Of a stretch of 64,000 nt of DNA, positions 63,063-64,000 are shown one piece after another. The position numbers and the translations under genes were made by a program. The notes beneath the pieces are model-generated. The model saw nothing but the letters and a program-made list of their open reading frames with translations, ran no database searches and was not told the DNA's origin. Source of the DNA: QHWT01 sp963755695 (lineage in GTDB: Bacteria; Acidobacteriota; Vicinamibacteria; Vicinamibacterales; 2-12-FULL-66-21); contig CAVWLB010000010.1 in NCBI GenBank assembly GCA_963755695.1, forward strand, positions 1,302,001 to 1,366,000, read 5' to 3'. Each line of letters starts with the position of its first letter. The first letter of the stretch is position 1.

Positions 63063-63160
63063 GGCTCCAGGCTCCAGGCTCCAGGCTCCAGGCTTCAGGC
63101 TCGAGAAAGGCCCCCGAGGCCCCTGAAGCCTGAAGCCCGAAGCCCGAAGCCTGAAGCCTG
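63063..63160. repeat. Heptamer repeat array with inverted second half
   Basis: GGCTCCA-type heptamers repeat about six times (63063-63105), followed after a spacer by CTGAAGC/CCGAAGC heptamers (63122-63160). The two halves are partly complementary (CAGGCTTCAGGC with GCCTGAAGCCTG), so the RNA could form a long stem. The rest of the gap to 63328 holds no gene. Confidence 0.75.
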
Positions 63161-63328
63161 CTTGAGCCGCTTCCGGCACAGCCGGTGCACACTCTTCCGG
63201 CAACACCCAAATTCGCCAGTTTGTGAAGCCACTTCGGCGGGCACACTGTCATTTTTGTAACTCAGTGTTCCATTTCGAGTGACCCGCGGACCGGCGCAAC
63301 AGGCGTTTCGGGATTCCAGGAGGCTCGT

Positions 63329-63778
63329 ATGAGCAGGCTTCGATGGTCGGCCGGGATCGTCTTGGCGGTGCTTGCGACGGCGACTCCGGTTGTCGCGCAA
63401 CAGCCGTCTGCTGCTGGACGCATCAAAGTAGTATCGGGCTCGGCGTTCATCGTTCGTCAGGACGCGACGCTGCCCGCCGAACTCGGACAGGAAGTGTTCG
63501 AGACCGACAGCCTGAAGACGGGGGCTGACGGACGCATCGGCATCACGTTGAAGGACGACACGCGCGTCTCGCTTGGTCCGAGCAGTGAACTTCACCTTCA
63601 GCACTTCGTCTACGAACCGGGCACGGGCAGTCTCGGGATGGTTCTTCAGTTCGTTCGCGGCGCGGCCGCGTACGTGTCCGGACGCATGGCGAAGCTGGCG
63701 CCGCAGTCGATCCGCCTCGAAACACCGGCGGCGATCGTCGGCGTTCGCGGCACGAGCCTCGCGGTACGCGTCGATTGA
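63329..63778 (+). CDS. Exported FecR-domain protein
   Basis: A 149-residue protein with signal peptide (RLRWSAGIVLAVLATATPVVAQQ) and one FecR domain: GRIKVVSGSAFIVRQDATLPAELGQEVFETDSLKTGADGRIGITLKDDTRVSLGPSSELHL in order, then ETPAAIVGVRGTSLAVRV. Unlike the FecR at 10373 it has no cytoplasmic segment, so it is not an anti-sigma regulator; free FecR-domain proteins bind peptidoglycan- or polysaccharide-linked partners. CAGGAGG precedes the ATG. Its stop overlaps the next gene (TGATG), a lipoprotein, so the two form one operon. Confidence 0.9.
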   Translation: MSRLRWSAGIVLAVLATATPVVAQQPSAAGRIKVVSGSAFIVRQDATLPAELGQEVFETDSLKTGADGRIGITLKDDTRVSLGPSSELHLQHFVYEPGTGSLGMVLQFVRGAAAYVSGRMAKLAPQSIRLETPAAIVGVRGTSLAVRVD

Positions 63779-64000
63779 TGATGGCGAACGCGCGACTATT
63801 CGTTGTTGGAGTACTGGCAGCGCTGATAACGGGGTGCGGTCCCAAGCAGGTGGCCGGCCCCAGTCCCAAACCGCGCCCCACGCAGGCGATGGTCGTGCTC
63901 CTGTCCGATGCGGAAACCGGTGCCACAGGGCGCATCGTCGTATCGAACGAAGCGGGATCGGTGGATATCGGCGGGCCGCGTGAATCGACCAATGCCACGG
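63778..64000 (+). CDS. Lipoprotein, N-terminal part (runs off window end)
   Basis: Starts at ATG 63778 overlapping the previous stop. MMANARLFVVGVLAALITGC has a typical lipoprotein signal with lipobox LITGC; a Pro-rich linker (GPKQVAGPSPKPRP) follows, then TQAMVVLLSDAETGATGRIVVSN, a beta strand rich region. In Acidobacteriota, a FecR-domain gene followed by a lipoprotein of this kind is commonly an OmpA-type protein, but the diagnostic part lies outside the window. Confidence 0.7.
   Translation, partial: MMANARLFVVGVLAALITGCGPKQVAGPSPKPRPTQAMVVLLSDAETGATGRIVVSNEAGSVDIGGPRESTNAT

Noticed and set aside
1..64000. CRISPR arrays, tRNA or rRNA genes, insertion sequences
   Set aside because: None recognised on either strand; the repeats present are short hairpins, heptamers and one tandem duplication.

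Overview
The window is high-GC bacterial DNA that most resembles an Acidobacteriota genome, probably of the Vicinamibacteria type. The evidence is gene content: six TonB-dependent receptors, three of them full-size Oar-like proteins with an N-terminal carboxypeptidase-regulatory-like domain; two adjacent FtsX/MacB-type 'orphan' permeases of the acidobacterial ADOP kind; a PadR regulator coupled to a small permease-prefix membrane protein; a Ser/Thr kinase of the Pkn type; a PEP-CTERM protein; and many small secreted proteins. No tRNA, rRNA, CRISPR array, prophage or transposase was recognised. The taxonomic call is an inference from gene families.

Layout. 1-3 kb: 5' end of a Ser/Thr kinase gene, a class II aaRS-like protein, a PadR/membrane-protein operon, and a secreted protein broken by a stop codon. 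3-13 kb: an Oar-like receptor, a NorC-like cytochrome c, an ankyrin protein, and a complete cell-surface signalling operon (ECF sigma, FecR, STN-containing TonB receptor). 13-26 kb: metabolic and accessory genes (GH43/GH130-like glycosidase, SDR, VOC proteins, M16 and M20 peptidases, ABM monooxygenase plus GNAT pair, MFS exporter, sulfotransferase), with REP-like hairpins. 26-31 kb: an HTH-Mop regulator divergent from an Oar-like receptor, followed by two small proteins and a single Mop-domain molbindin; I read this as a possible outer-membrane molybdenum or tungsten uptake locus. 31-40 kb: a secreted phospholipase-D-like protein, a transporter fused to a solute-binding domain, and a nitric-oxide/nitrosative-stress group (Crp/Fnr regulator, NnrS/CcoN-like membrane protein, di-iron RIC repair protein). 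40-52 kb: an Oar-like receptor with a terminator, three short unknown genes, a Dps-like ferritin coupled to a cNMP-thioredoxin-reductase-like fusion, a HAD phosphatase and another receptor. 52-64 kb: a CHAD protein, two ADOP permeases, a VOC protein, an AraC regulator, a polysaccharide pyruvyl transferase, another TonB receptor, a heptamer repeat array, and a FecR-domain protein followed by a lipoprotein that runs off the window.

Sequence quality matters. At least eight genes are interrupted by single-base frameshifts and one by an in-frame TAG. Nearly all frameshifts behave as one extra base. The M16 peptidase gene alone needs about fourteen such corrections, all of the same sign, after which it reads as a complete canonical protease. 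This looks more like local consensus error in the assembly than gene decay, and the frame-broken genes should be read with that in mind.
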